A DNA stretch of 64,000 bases from Amycolatopsis sp. QT-25 (GCF_029369745.1 NZ_CP120210.1:2666001-2730000); one strand, 5' to 3'. Positions 19,814-28,777 are shown, counted from the stretch's first letter. Program-made: numbers and translations. Notes: generated by a model not told the origin, from the sequence alone.

Positions 19814-20122
19814 TGTGCGGGCTCCTTTGCCGGCATCGGGAACCCGCACACGGTACTAGGCGGGCCCCGAGTGACCGGCGTCACGTCCAATGCGAAAGGC
19901 AAGGGAAGGCAATTCGCATCCGGTCAATTTGTCGCAGCCCCCCACAAAAGGGTTCGGGAGGCCGGGCCCACCCCGACGGACCCGACCTCCCGGGGAAAGC
20001 GATCCGGGCGCGAACACCCGACCGCGAAGACTTATTACCTGCTCGACGGTCCCGTGACACAGGTCATAAGTCAACGCTGCCGAACGGGTGTTGATTTCTT
20101 CCGCGCCGAAGGGCTCCTCGTG
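19814..20122. other. Intergenic region between sigB and fumarase, two hairpins
   Basis: No gene. Two inverted repeats: 19956-19991 (GGGAGGCCGGG / CCCGACCTCCC, one mismatch), a good candidate sigB terminator, and 20029-20072, arms GACTTATTACCTG and CAGGTCATAAGTC (12 of 13 pair) with an 18-base loop, only 50 bases past the sigB stop. The fumarase promoter must lie between 19814 and about 19950. Confidence 0.55.
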
Positions 20123-21154
20123 TCACGAAGCGTAGGCGCGCAGGCGGTCTGCTCGCTCGCCTTGACGCAGTTTCGACATGACCTCTCGCTCGATCTGCCG
20201 AACGCGCTCACGGGAGAGCCCGAAGTGTTTGCCGATCTGGTCGAGCGTGCGCGGCTGGCCGTCGTCGAGGCCGTAGCGCAGCCGGATCACCTGCGACTCG
20301 CGGTCGTCCAGCGTCGCGAGCACGCGGCGCAGGTCGTCCTGGAGCAGACCGGAGATCACGGCGCTCTCGGCGTCGGTCGCCTCGGAGTCCTCGATGAAGT
20401 CACCGAGCGGGGCGTCCTCCTCGGTGCCGACCGGCATATCGAGGCTCACCGGGTCACGCGAGTGGTCGAGCAGGTCGGAGATCTTGTGCGCCGGGATACC
20501 CGACTCGGTGGCCAGCTCCTCGTGGGTGGCGTCCCGGCCGAGCTGCTGGTGCAGGTCACGCTTGATGCGGGCCAGCTTGTTCACCTGTTCCACCAGGTGG
20601 ACCGGCAGCCGGATGGTGCGCCCCTGGTCGGCCATCCCCCTGGTGATGGCCTGGCGGATCCACCAGGTGGCGTAGGTCGAGAACTTGAACCCCTTGGAGT
20701 AGTCGAACTTCTCCACCGCGCGGATCAGACCCAGGTTCCCCTCCTGGATCAGGTCGAGCAGCGGCATCCCCCGGCCGGTGTACCGCTTCGCGAGCGAGAC
20801 CACGAGGCGGAGGTTGGCCTCCAACAAGTGGTTCTTCGCGACGTGGCCGTCACGCACGAGGGCGGACATCTCCGAACGCCGTTTCGGCGTGAGGCTCTCG
20901 GCCGTGTCCAGCATGTGCTGGGCGAACACGCCTGCTTCGATGCGCTTGGCCAGCTCGACCTCGTCGGCGGCGGACAGCAGCGCCGTTTTGCCGATTCCGT
21001 TGAGGTACACGCGAACGAGGTCCGCGGCCGGGCTCTGGGCGTCGAGGTCGGCGTCGGTGAGTGCCCCCGCGCTCACCGGCTCCTGGGTGGATTGCGCCGG
21101 GATACGGCGCTCGCGAATCCCGCGCGCTTCGCGTTCGAGAGTCTGGACTGACAT
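20123..21154 (-). CDS. sigB: Principal-like RNA polymerase sigma factor, group 2 (SigB/HrdD type)
   Basis: 343 residues. Region 1.2 ([21 protein letters not shown]), regions 2.1-2.4 ([40 protein letters not shown]), region 3 ([20 protein letters not shown]) and region 4.2 ([19 protein letters not shown]) are all present; the long region 1.1 of SigA is absent. This is the non-essential stress/stationary-phase paralogue of the sigma factor at 50062. A candidate ECF-type promoter lies at 21277-21303, as known for mycobacterial sigB. ATG start. Confidence 0.93.
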   Translation of the reverse strand: MSVQTLEREARGIRERRIPAQSTQEPVSAGALTDADLDAQSPAADLVRVYLNGIGKTALLSAADEVELAKRIEAGVFAQHMLDTAESLTPKRRSEMSALVRDGHVAKNHLLEANLRLVVSLAKRYTGRGMPLLDLIQEGNLGLIRAVEKFDYSKGFKFSTYATWWIRQAITRGMADQGRTIRLPVHLVEQVNKLARIKRDLHQQLGRDATHEELATESGIPAHKISDLLDHSRDPVSLDMPVGTEEDAPLGDFIEDSEATDAESAVISGLLQDDLRRVLATLDDRESQVIRLRYGLDDGQPRTLDQIGKHFGLSRERVRQIEREVMSKLRQGERADRLRAYAS

Positions 21155-21276
21155 TCTGCCTCCCCGGTCACGGGCTGAACGTGCTGCGGTGTGTCCGCCG
21201 GTTCCGCCTCGGCGTAGCAGGCCCTGTGGAAAACCCGCTACTCCTCGTCGGCCCAGCCTGGCTGGACACTTTGCTC

Positions 21277-21303
21277 AACGCCGGGAGGTCTGAAAACGTT
21301 CCC
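21277..21303 (-). promoter_or_regulatory. Candidate ECF (SigE/SigH-like) promoter of sigB
   Basis: On the minus strand GGGAAC (21303-21298) is followed, after 17 bases, by CGTT (21280-21277). This matches the GGAAC...CGTT pattern of SigE/SigH-type promoters. The -10 lies about 120 bases upstream of the sigB ATG. In mycobacteria sigB is transcribed by SigE and SigH holoenzymes; conservation here is inferred. Confidence 0.55.
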
Positions 21304-21401
21304 GGCCGCTACAGAGGAGACGGGCGGCTGACCTGGGGCGTTGCTCCACCAACCCTGAGCTTTTCCTGAGAATGCCCCTGCGGGGGAGAAATCCACATGG
21401 T

Positions 21402-21836
21402 CTAGACCTCTATGAGGAGGGTGAACGGACCGTCGTTCACGCTCCGGACCGCCATCATGGCCCCGAACCGGCCGGTTTCGACCCGGGCGCCGCGGGCGCG
21501 CAGGGCGTCGACGACGGCCGTCACGAGCGGTTCCGCGAGCTCGGGCCGGGCGGCCGCCGTCCAGGAAGGACGGCGGCCTTTGCGAGTGTCGCCGTAGAGA
21601 GTGAACTGGCTTACGACGAGCAAGGGAGCGCCGGTGGTGGCGCAGGAGCCCTCATCGCGAAGTATGCGAGCTTCATGCAGTTTGCGTGCCATCGTCGCCA
21701 CCTTGGTCACGGCCGAGATTTCATCGTCCACGTGGATTCCCAGCAGTACCAGCAAACCCGGTTCGTCGATGGCGCCGGTCACCTCGTCGCCGACGGTCAC
21801 GCTCGCCTCCGTGACCCTCGCCACCACCGCCCGCAT
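21402..21836 (-). CDS. dtd: D-aminoacyl-tRNA deacylase
   Basis: 144 residues, full length. Signature segments: N-terminal [19 protein letters not shown], catalytic [18 protein letters not shown], and the C-terminal NDGPFT, the counterpart of the cross-subunit NDGPVT/Gly-cisPro site. DTD hydrolyses D-amino acids (and Gly from mischarged tRNA-Ala) off tRNA as a proofreading step. ATG start at 21836, overlapping by 1 base pair set (ATGA) with the methyltransferase stop upstream, so the two genes are translationally coupled. Confidence 0.94.
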   Translation of the reverse strand: MRAVVARVTEASVTVGDEVTGAIDEPGLLVLLGIHVDDEISAVTKVATMARKLHEARILRDEGSCATTGAPLLVVSQFTLYGDTRKGRRPSWTAAARPELAEPLVTAVVDALRARGARVETGRFGAMMAVRSVNDGPFTLLIEV

Positions 21837-23332
21837 CAGGCGGCGGGGAGGAGCATGCCGTGCCGGACCAGTTCACGCACGACGGGAAGCGCGGCTTCGG
21901 CCAGTTCCTCCGGTGCGAGTCCCTGCGCGGCCGCCAGCAGCACGATCAGGTCCTCCAGCGGCAGCGCGCCCTGGCAGCCGGCGAGCAGCCTCGTCGCCAG
22001 TTCGTCGACTTCGTGCGACCAGCCGGGACCGTCGGTGCGGTGCAGCCGCTGGACGGTCGTGGCCCAGCCCTCCTCGCCCGGCTCGGCGACGCTCTCCAGA
22101 AGGACGGTTTCGGGGACGCGGAATCGGACATCGAGGAGCGAATCGCCGGTGGTGCGCAGCCATTCCACCCGATCCAGCCAGTTCGCCGCCTCCGCCCCCA
22201 GCGGGTCGTCGTAGGCCTGGCGCAGGTCCTCGCACACGATCGTGGGTGTCGCGCCGTCCGCCCGGCGAAGGGTGACGAAGCCGAAACCGATGCCCTGGAC
22301 GTCGTTTTCGGCGAACCAGTCGAGCCAGGCGCCCGATTTCGCACGGCCTTCGGGGGAACGGGGCTCGATTCCCGCGTCGCGCAGCCACGTGCCGACGTAC
22401 AGGCCGGGATCCGCGATGTCCCGCTGGACGAACCAAGCGTCGGTCTCGGCGGGCAGCCAGCGGGTCACCCGATCGCCCCAGTCCTCGCCCTTCACGTGCA
22501 GCCAGGACGCCAGAAGCTGACCGGTGCCGCCTTCGTTGAGGAAGCCGGGCAGCTGCCGCACCACGAGCGCGCTGGCGTCGTCACCGGCGAGACCGGAGTC
22601 GCGGTAGGTGTAGTCGACCCGCGGCGGGCCGACCACGAACGGCGGATTGCAGACGATCTGGTCGAAGCGGCGCCGCGCGACCGGCGCGAACCATTCGCCC
22701 CGCACGAGTTCGACGTCCAGTTCGTTGAGCCGGAAGGTGGCCGCGGCCAGGGCCAGCGCGCGGGCCGAGACGTCGGTCGCGGTGACCTTTTTCGCGTGCC
22801 GGGTGGCGTGCAGTGCCTGGACGCCGTTGCCCGTGCCGACGTCGAGCAGGCTGCCGACCTCGCGGCGGCTGGTGGCCCGGATCAGGCTGAGGGAGGCGTG
22901 CCCGACGCCGAGGACGTGGTCCTCGGGCACGGTCTGGCCGAGGATGTCGGCGTCGAGGTCCGAAACGACCCACCAGGAGCCTTCGTCGTCGCCGTGCGGG
23001 CGCACGTCGAGCCCCGCCCGGTAGCCGTCCGCGGCGGGCACGAGCAGCGTCGTGGCGATCGCGTCATCGAGGGAGAGCGGCGCGAAAGCGGCCTCGACGT
23101 CCTTCTCCGCTTCGGTCGAACCCAGCAGGAACAGCCGGATCAGTGTGCCGAGCTCACCCGCGTCGCGGGTCGCGCGGTAGGCGAGTTCCGGCTCGCCGCG
23201 GCCGAGGGCGGCGTGCGCGGAGCCGAGGGCGCCGACCACGCCGTCGGGGTCGTACCCCGTCCGGCGGAAAGCGTCCCGCAACCTCGCGCAGACGTCGTCG
23301 GACAGGTGGGGGAGGGCGGCTCGTGTGCTCAC
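21836..23332 (-). CDS. Class I SAM-dependent methyltransferase (DUF7059 N-terminal domain)
   Basis: 498 residues from the GTG at 23332 ([14 protein letters not shown]). N-terminal helical domain (DUF7059 type, about 1-120), then a Rossmann methyltransferase: motif [19 protein letters not shown], and motif [22 protein letters not shown] is typical of N-methylation of amide/amino groups in HemK/PrmC/RsmC-like enzymes, so a protein glutamine or rRNA target is likely but unproven. Coupled to dtd downstream. The frame continues upstream through three further copies of a 45-bp repeat, each with an equivalent GTG (23377, 23422, 23467); the true start is uncertain. Confidence 0.82.
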   Translation of the reverse strand: MSTRAALPHLSDDVCARLRDAFRRTGYDPDGVVGALGSAHAALGRGEPELAYRATRDAGELGTLIRLFLLGSTEAEKDVEAAFAPLSLDDAIATTLLVPAADGYRAGLDVRPHGDDEGSWWVVSDLDADILGQTVPEDHVLGVGHASLSLIRATSRREVGSLLDVGTGNGVQALHATRHAKKVTATDVSARALALAAATFRLNELDVELVRGEWFAPVARRRFDQIVCNPPFVVGPPRVDYTYRDSGLAGDDASALVVRQLPGFLNEGGTGQLLASWLHVKGEDWGDRVTRWLPAETDAWFVQRDIADPGLYVGTWLRDAGIEPRSPEGRAKSGAWLDWFAENDVQGIGFGFVTLRRADGATPTIVCEDLRQAYDDPLGAEAANWLDRVEWLRTTGDSLLDVRFRVPETVLLESVAEPGEEGWATTVQRLHRTDGPGWSHEVDELATRLLAGCQGALPLEDLIVLLAAAQGLAPEELAEAALPVVRELVRHGMLLPAA

Positions 23333-23475
23333 GTTGGGTGGTTGCGAGGGATCGGGTGCGACGGGGCTGCTGCTCACGTTGGGTGATTGCGCGGGATCGG
23401 GTGTGACGGGACTTCTGCTCACGTTGGGTGATTGCGCGGGATCGGGTGCGACGGGGCTGCTGCTCACGTTGGGTA
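23328..23475. repeat. 45-bp tandem repeat, three units plus a partial fourth
   Basis: CTCACGTTGGGT recurs at 23328, 23373, 23418 and 23463, exactly 45 bases apart; the intervening bases (GATTGCGCGGGATCGGGTG and similar) differ at only a few sites. The period is 15 codons, so in the methyltransferase frame each unit reads N-V-S-x-S-P-V-x-P-D-P-x-Q-x-P. The array fills the gap between two divergent genes and could be an N-terminal extension or repeated regulatory DNA. Confidence 0.85.
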
Positions 23476-23491
23476 ATACTGCCAGGATGAC

Positions 23492-24760
23492 GTGGTGAGC
23501 CTCGAACGTGTCCTGGCACCGCTGCAGGCGGCGCTGCCCGGTTTGGAAGACCTGTACACCGACCTCCACCGGCATCCGGAGCTGTCGTTCGCCGAGACCC
23601 GCACCGCCGCCGAACTGGCGCGGCGCCTGGAGGCCGACGGTTACGAGGTGCACACCGGCATCGGGCGCACCGGAGTACTGGGTGTGCTGCGCAACGGCCC
23701 CGGCCCGAAGGTGATGCTGCGCGCCGACATCGACGCCCTGCCGGTCGAGGAGAAGACCGGCTTGCCGTACGCGAGCACCGCGCGCGGTGTCGACGCCGAC
23801 GGCCGCGAAGTCCCGGTGATGCACGCCTGCGGCCACGACATGCACGCCACCTGGCTCTCCGGCGCCGCCTCGCTGCTGGCGTCCGGCCGCGAACACTGGT
23901 CCGGCACGCTGATGGTCGTGTTCCAGCCGGGGGAGGAGGCCGGGGACGGCGCCGCCGGCATGGTCCGCGACGGGGTCTTCGCACCCGCCGGCGAACCCGA
24001 TGTCGTACTCGGCCAGCACGTGGTGCCCGGTCCGGCGGGCTGGGTGCTGACCAGGCCGGGCGTGCTCATGGCGGCCACCGACGCGCTCCGCGTCACCCTG
24101 CACGGCCGGGGCGGGCACGGTTCGCGGCCGGAGACCACGGTGGATCCCGCCGTGCTGGCCGCGTCCGTGGTGCTGAAGCTCCAGACCATCGTTTCACGGG
24201 AGATCCCGGCGACCGAGTCGGCCGTGGTGACCGTCGGATCGCTGCACGTCGGCACCGCGCACAACATCATCGCCGACCACGCCGTCCTCGAGGTCAACAT
24301 CCGGTCGTTCGACCAGGCCGTGCGGGAGAAGGTCGTCGCGGCGGTCGAACGGATCGTCCACGGCGAGGCGGCCACGGCGGGCGCGCCGAAAGCGCCGGAG
24401 ATCGAGCGGATCGGCGCGTTCCCGGTCACCGAGAACGACGACGCGGCCACCGAGGAGCTCACCGCCGTCTTCCGCGACCACTTCGGCGAGGGCCGGGTGC
24501 TGCCCGCGCCGCTGGTCACCGGCAGCGAGGACTTCGGCGAGTTCGGCCGCGCCGCCGGGGTACCGTCGGTGTTCTGGCTGGTCGGCGGCCTGGACCAGGA
24601 GAAGGTGATCGCCGCGATGACCGCCGGCCGCTTCGAACAGGACATCCCGTCCAACCACTCGCCGCTGTTCGCGCCGCTCCCGCACCCGACGCTTTCGGCC
24701 GGCGTCGAGACGCTCGTGGTCGCGGCTCTGCACCGGCTCACCCACCCGGGTGTCGGATGA
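23492..24760 (+). CDS. M20 family amidohydrolase (N-acyl-amino-acid/hippurate hydrolase type)
   Basis: 422 residues. Metal-binding segments of peptidase family M20D: VMHACGHDMHATWLSGA, the Glu pair in FQPGEEAGDGAAGM, and the late ITGSEDFGEF-like LVTGSEDFGEFGRAAG. The lid/dimerisation domain begins near TLHGRGGHGSRPETTVDP. Members remove acyl groups from amino acids, indole-acetyl or hippurate conjugates in the cytoplasm. Start at GTG 23492 (or 23495), 5 bases after AGGA. Stop overlaps an ATG in the next frame, which I consider secondary. Confidence 0.9.
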   Translation: MVSLERVLAPLQAALPGLEDLYTDLHRHPELSFAETRTAAELARRLEADGYEVHTGIGRTGVLGVLRNGPGPKVMLRADIDALPVEEKTGLPYASTARGVDADGREVPVMHACGHDMHATWLSGAASLLASGREHWSGTLMVVFQPGEEAGDGAAGMVRDGVFAPAGEPDVVLGQHVVPGPAGWVLTRPGVLMAATDALRVTLHGRGGHGSRPETTVDPAVLAASVVLKLQTIVSREIPATESAVVTVGSLHVGTAHNIIADHAVLEVNIRSFDQAVREKVVAAVERIVHGEAATAGAPKAPEIERIGAFPVTENDDAATEELTAVFRDHFGEGRVLPAPLVTGSEDFGEFGRAAGVPSVFWLVGGLDQEKVIAAMTAGRFEQDIPSNHSPLFAPLPHPTLSAGVETLVVAALHRLTHPGVG

Positions 24761-24798
24761 GCCCGGCGAGTGGGAGCATGGAAGCCGGAGGTGGTGCT

Positions 24799-25131
24799 GT
24801 GAACGCGCCCGCCCACGGTCCCGAACCGAGGGAACCCGCTCCGGTGCTGATCACCGAAGCCGCCCCGTCCTACGAAGACCAGCTGGCCAAACGGAAGCGG
24901 AAGTACATCATCATGATGTCGTTCCGCATCCCGTGCCTGATCCTCGCCGGGATCTTCTACCAGATCTGGTGGCTCGCGCTGGCTCTCATCGCGATCTCGA
25001 TCCCGCTGCCCTGGATCGCCGTTCTCGTGGCCAACGACCGGCCGCCGCGCAAGAGCGAGAAGGTGAACCGGTACGAGGCCGAACCGACCCGCATCGAGAG
25101 CAGCGGGCATCGGGTCATCGACGGCGGCTGA
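24799..25131 (+). CDS. DUF3099 domain membrane protein
   Basis: 110 residues from GTG 24799 (MNAPAHGPEPREPAP), chosen because GGAGG at 24787-24791 is 7 bases upstream. An in-frame ATG at 24757, overlapping the amidohydrolase stop, would add 14 residues. The core VLITEAAPSYEDQLAKRKRKY precedes two close membrane helices (MMSFRIPCLILAGIFY; WLALALIAISIPLPW), the DUF3099 layout found across actinobacteria. Function unknown. Followed at once by a bidirectional palindrome. Confidence 0.83.
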   Translation: MNAPAHGPEPREPAPVLITEAAPSYEDQLAKRKRKYIIMMSFRIPCLILAGIFYQIWWLALALIAISIPLPWIAVLVANDRPPRKSEKVNRYEAEPTRIESSGHRVIDGG

Positions 25132-25155
25132 CGCGGTTGGTGCCCCCAGCGGCGT

Positions 25156-25208
25156 GACATGAAAGGCCCCTTCATCGCAAATTTCGCGATGAAGGGGCCT
25201 TTCACGTC
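25156..25208. terminator. 53-bp palindrome, AAATT-centred family
   Basis: Arms 25156-25178 and 25186-25208 pair at 22 of 23 positions (TGAAAGGCCCCTTCATCGC and complement); centre AAATTTC. It lies 24 bases after the DUF3099 stop and 15 bases after the psuK stop on the opposite strand. Likely shared terminator; same class as 9998, 36238 and 53367. Confidence 0.78.
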
Positions 25209-25223
25209 AGTTTACGGTTTCGG

Positions 25224-26102
25224 CTACGGCTGCGGCCCGACCTTCGCCACCGCCCGGGCACCCAGCCGGGCCCCCGCCCGGAGGACCTCCACCGTGGACT
25301 CGCCGCGCAGCCACGCCGCCAGCACACCGGCGTCGAAGGCGTCCCCGGCACCGGTCGAGTCGACGCACTTCGCGGGCTGGGACGGCACCGAGGTGATGGT
25401 GCCGCCCGCGTCCACCCAGCTGGCACCGTCGAGACCCGCGGTGACCACGACCTCGCCGACGTGGTCCAGCAGGTCCTTCGCCGCCTCGGGATCGCTCGAT
25501 CCGGTCAACGCGACCAGTTCGCTGGTGTTCGGCATCAGCAGGTCGACACCGCGCACGTCGTCGAGGAAGGCCGCCGGATCGGTGATCAGCGTCGCCGCCT
25601 GCGGGTCGACCGACGTCGTCAGACCGGCCTTCTTCGCCGCCGCCAGCGAAGCGAGCGCCGCGGGCCGTGAGGACGGGTACAGCAGCACGTAGCCCGAGAG
25701 GTGCAGGTGGCTCGCGCCGTCCAGCGCCGCCTCGGTGACGTCCTCCGGGCTGAACCGCGCGTTCGCGCCGCGGTCGGCGAGCATGCTGCGCTCACCGGCG
25801 CCGTCGACGAGCACCACGACGCAGAACGTCGGTTCTGCGGGATCGACGGCGAATTCGCAGCGGACACCGGCCGCTTCCAGTTCACCCCGCACCATGCGGC
25901 CACCGGAGTCGTTCCCGATCCGCGCGACCAGCGTGGTCTCCGCGTCCTCGGCCCGCAGCCACAGCGCGGTGTTCGCGCCCGCGCCACCGCTGGTGAAATG
26001 CACCTTCGCGCGGATGTCGCCGCCATGCGGGATCGGGCCTTCGTGCCGGGCGACGACGTCGAGGCCGACGTCCCCCACGACGACGATCCCACCGCCGCTC
26101 AT
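25224..26102 (-). CDS. psuK: PfkB family carbohydrate kinase, probable pseudouridine kinase
   Basis: 292 residues. PfkB/ribokinase signatures: N-terminal FTSGGAGANTALWLRAED and C-terminal CVDSTGAGDAFDAGVLAA, where the Asp of GAGD is the catalytic base. The assignment to pseudouridine (phosphorylating it to pseudouridine 5'-phosphate) rests on the gene overlapping psuG by 4 bases; ribokinase-like or other nucleoside kinase activity would be possible in isolation. ATG start at 26102. Confidence 0.83.
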   Translation of the reverse strand: MSGGGIVVVGDVGLDVVARHEGPIPHGGDIRAKVHFTSGGAGANTALWLRAEDAETTLVARIGNDSGGRMVRGELEAAGVRCEFAVDPAEPTFCVVVLVDGAGERSMLADRGANARFSPEDVTEAALDGASHLHLSGYVLLYPSSRPAALASLAAAKKAGLTTSVDPQAATLITDPAAFLDDVRGVDLLMPNTSELVALTGSSDPEAAKDLLDHVGEVVVTAGLDGASWVDAGGTITSVPSQPAKCVDSTGAGDAFDAGVLAAWLRGESTVEVLRAGARLGARAVAKVGPQP

Positions 26103-27016
26103 GCCGCGGTCCCGGTGAGCGCCACGGCCACCTCGGTGGCCAGTTCCGCGTTGGAGAGCACCAGTGCCTCGTTCGCGTCGAGGCTCACCCCGTCGCTCGC
26201 GGTGTGGAAATGCTCCAGCAATACCGGCGTGACGTCCTTGCCGCGCACCCCTCGCGACTTCAGCAGCTCCAGCCCTTCGGCAAGCAACCGGTCGTGCAGC
26301 TCTTTGTCCATTTCCGCCGCTGCGGGGATCGGATTCGCCAGCAGCACCCCGGACTTCGCGTGCGCGCGATGGGCGGCGATGACCGAGGCGGCTTGCGCGG
26401 CGTCGTCGACCCGCCACGGCACCTCGTGGCCGGAGGAGCGGAGGTAGAACGCGGGGAACTCGCCGGTGCGGTAACCCAGCACGGGGACCGAGTTGGTCTC
26501 CAGCACCTCGAGGGTCGCGGCGATGTCGAGCACCGACTTCACCCCCGAGCAGACGACCGTGGTCGGCACCTTCGCGAGCACGCCCAGATCCGCCGAGACG
26601 TCCCAGCTCTGCGCCGCGCCCTGGTGCACGCCGCCCAGCCCACCGGTGGCGAACAGGCCGATCCCGGCCGCGGCGGCGAGCGCCGCGGTGCTCGCGACCG
26701 TCGTCGCCCCGGAGCGGCCGAGGCCGACGGCCGGGCCGATGTCGCGGAGCGAGAGCTTGTCCAGGTCCGCGCCGGGCGCGCACACGCGTTCCAGCTGCTC
26801 ACCCGAGAGACCGATCAAGGGGACGCCGTCGAGGACGGCGATGGTCGCGGGAACGGCGCCGCCGTCGCGCACGACCTTCTCCAGCCGCCGGGCGACGTCG
26901 AGGTTGCGACCGGGCGGGAGGCCGTGGGAGAGGAGGGTGCTCTCCAGCGCGACGACGGGATCACCGGCGGCGAGGGCGGAGGCGATCTCTTCGTGAAGGG
27001 ACAGTTGCGGAGTCAC
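26099..27016 (-). CDS. psuG: Pseudouridine-5'-phosphate glycosidase
   Basis: 305 residues, full length for the family. Conserved blocks: DPVVALESTLLSHGLPPGRN at the N-terminus, CSGVKSVLDIAATLEVLETN, and the metal/substrate region FATGGLGGVHQGA. PsuG breaks the C-glycosidic bond of pseudouridine 5'-phosphate, giving uracil and ribose 5-phosphate. Coupled with psuK downstream, and only 9 bases downstream of the HD-domain gene, so four genes (Spo0M-like, HD, psuG, psuK) probably form one transcript. GTG start at 27016 (MTPQLSLHEE). Confidence 0.92.
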   Translation of the reverse strand: MTPQLSLHEEIASALAAGDPVVALESTLLSHGLPPGRNLDVARRLEKVVRDGGAVPATIAVLDGVPLIGLSGEQLERVCAPGADLDKLSLRDIGPAVGLGRSGATTVASTAALAAAAGIGLFATGGLGGVHQGAAQSWDVSADLGVLAKVPTTVVCSGVKSVLDIAATLEVLETNSVPVLGYRTGEFPAFYLRSSGHEVPWRVDDAAQAASVIAAHRAHAKSGVLLANPIPAAAEMDKELHDRLLAEGLELLKSRGVRGKDVTPVLLEHFHTASDGVSLDANEALVLSNAELATEVAVALTGTAA

Positions 27017-27025
27017 GAACGAACA

Positions 27026-27670
27026 TCATCGGTGATGTGGGTCCGCGTCACGCCATCGGGTCAGCTCGGTCGCGAGGTTTTCTCGCGCCTTGCTCTCCCA
27101 GCGTGCCCTCGCGATGTCACTGCGGTACAGCCGCGGCCGGGCCAGCAGATTTTCCAGCACGGCCACGCGTCCCGCCCGCCAGTCCTCGTCGGAGTAGATC
27201 GAATACTCCGCCCGGACATCGCTGGCGTACTCCTCGTAGCGCTCCGGCGAGGCGCCGAGGATCGCGAGGTCGGCGTCGAGCAGCGCCGTGGCGAGGAAGT
27301 CGTCGTCCGGGGCGGAGTGGTGGGTCGTGGCGAGGACGAGTTCCCCGGCGCGCTCGACGTCGGCCCGGGGGACGCCGGCGTTGGTGAGCTCGGCGCGGGT
27401 CCACGCCGCGCTCGCCCGCTCGTCCTCGCCGGGGCGGGCGTCGTAGACGACGTCGTGCGTCCAGGCGGCGATGGCGACGAGTGCCCGCTCCCGGGAACCC
27501 AAGCCGAAGGCGACGGCGAGATCCCCGCTGTCCCTGGCGACGGCCGTGACGTGCCGAAGGTCGTGGTAGCGGCGATGCGGTTCGGCGTAGCGGGTCTGGA
27601 GGTCGTTCCACGCGACTGCGGCGATCAAGTGATCGCCGCCCAGCCTCGTGATCGCGGTCGGCCAGTCCAT
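27026..27670 (-). CDS. HD domain metal-dependent phosphohydrolase-like protein
   Basis: 214 residues from ATG 27670. Metal ligands of the HD superfamily are visible: RRYHDLRHV (first His), AAWTHDVVYD (His-Asp pair) and a later Asp in TALLDADLAILG. Similar proteins are annotated as predicted metal-dependent HD phosphohydrolases without a known substrate; a nucleotide is plausible given the psuG neighbours. Its start overlaps the stop of the Spo0M-like gene (ATGA). Confidence 0.82.
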   Translation of the reverse strand: MDWPTAITRLGGDHLIAAVAWNDLQTRYAEPHRRYHDLRHVTAVARDSGDLAVAFGLGSRERALVAIAAWTHDVVYDARPGEDERASAAWTRAELTNAGVPRADVERAGELVLATTHHSAPDDDFLATALLDADLAILGASPERYEEYASDVRAEYSIYSDEDWRAGRVAVLENLLARPRLYRSDIARARWESKARENLATELTRWRDADPHHR

Positions 27671-28476
27671 CAGTCGAAGATTCCGCGTGTCTTGGCCACC
27701 TCGTGCAGCCAGCCTTCGAGCTGTGGCTCCCACTGGACCCGCTCCAGCGTGGCGTGGTCGACCTTGAACAGGCCGAGGAACTCCTGGCCGCGTCCGCCGA
27801 ACCCGCCGCTCTTGGACACCCGGACCCGTTTGGTCACCTCCAGCACGACCTGCGTCTCCGACGGGGAGGACAGGAAGGTCACCGCCACGGAGGTGAAGAC
27901 GGGCGCGAACCGCGGCGAGGGGGTGAAGCGGATCTCCTGGAAGAACGGGAGCTGCTGGATCGCGCCGTTGATCCGGCCGCGTTCCAGCACGGCCTCACGG
28001 AAGACGAAGCCGATCCGGCTGAAGGCGTCCAAGATCCGTTTCTGCGCGGGCAGTGGCTCGATCGCGGCACCGTCGACGTCGACCGGGTCGGTGACGGAGT
28101 TCGCGATGTCCAGGCTGGTCTGGACGCCGACGGCCATCCCGTTCAGCGGTTTGCCGAAGACGCTGGAGATCGGCGTCTCCCAGGGCAGGGCCACCTCGAA
28201 CGGGAGGCGGATCTGCTGACCCGGCGCGATCCGCTCGCTTCCGGCCAGCTGCTGGACACCGAACTCGAGGTCTTCGACGCCGGGGCGGCGTTCGTCCGGC
28301 AGCGTGACCCTGGCGAGCAGCCGCACCGAGAGACCGTTGATCTCTTGATCGACTTCGCCACCGAGCAGCAGGATCTCGCCGCGCAACGGGCGGCCGGGGG
28401 AGACCGTGCGGTCGAGCAGCCGGGCGTCGATCTTCGCCCCGCCGGAACCGAACGTCGCGAGCACCTTCTGGAACAT
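27670..28476 (-). CDS. Sporulation protein Spo0M-like (arrestin-fold)
   Basis: 268 residues. The N-terminus MFQKVLATFGSGGAKIDARL and VSPGRPLRGEILLLGGEVDQEI are characteristic of the SpoOM family, which has an arrestin-like beta-sandwich fold; the C-terminal third is SPSETQVVLEVTKRVRV. In Bacillus Spo0M modulates sporulation/cytoskeletal events, but this group is widespread in non-sporulating actinobacteria, where the role is unknown. First gene of the probable four-gene operon with psuGK. Confidence 0.85.
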   Translation of the reverse strand: MFQKVLATFGSGGAKIDARLLDRTVSPGRPLRGEILLLGGEVDQEINGLSVRLLARVTLPDERRPGVEDLEFGVQQLAGSERIAPGQQIRLPFEVALPWETPISSVFGKPLNGMAVGVQTSLDIANSVTDPVDVDGAAIEPLPAQKRILDAFSRIGFVFREAVLERGRINGAIQQLPFFQEIRFTPSPRFAPVFTSVAVTFLSSPSETQVVLEVTKRVRVSKSGGFGGRGQEFLGLFKVDHATLERVQWEPQLEGWLHEVAKTRGIFD

Positions 28477-28534
28477 GGGCGAGATCCTGCCAGGTCGCCG
28501 GTGTGCGCAGGAGGTTTTGGGGCATTATGGAGGG

Positions 28535-28777
28535 GTGAGCACACAGACCCTTCCGAAGCCGGATACCCGTCCCGAGGGCACCGACAGCACCGACGACGAC
28601 GCGCCGAAGATGTTCCACTACGTGCGCAAGAACAAGATCGCCGAAAGCGCGGTCATGGGCACGCATGTGGTGGCGCTGTGCGGCGAGGTCTTCCCGGTGA
28701 CGAAGTCGGCGAAGCCCGGTTCGCCGGTCTGCCCGGACTGCAAGAAGATCTACGACGGTCTCAAGCCGGGCGACTGA
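28535..28777 (+). CDS. DUF3039 domain protein
   Basis: 80 residues from a GTG (MSTQTLPKPDTRPEG), with GGAGG just upstream at 28529-28533. The conserved core MFHYVRKNKIAESAVMG, LCGEVFPV and CPDCKKIYDGLK is the actinobacterial DUF3039 family; one Cys in LCGEVF plus CPDC could bind zinc. Function unknown. Divergent from the Spo0M-like gene. Confidence 0.87.
   Translation: MSTQTLPKPDTRPEGTDSTDDDAPKMFHYVRKNKIAESAVMGTHVVALCGEVFPVTKSAKPGSPVCPDCKKIYDGLKPGD

Noticed and set aside
18083-21151. A 1022-codon open frame on the plus strand across fumarase and sigB
   Set aside because: It is antisense to two well-recognised genes; the translation is Arg/Gly/Val-rich with no domain. Long antisense frames are normal in DNA with very high third-position GC.
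23328-23475. CRISPR array
   Set aside because: Repeats are directly abutting 45-bp units with no unique spacers and no cas genes are near.
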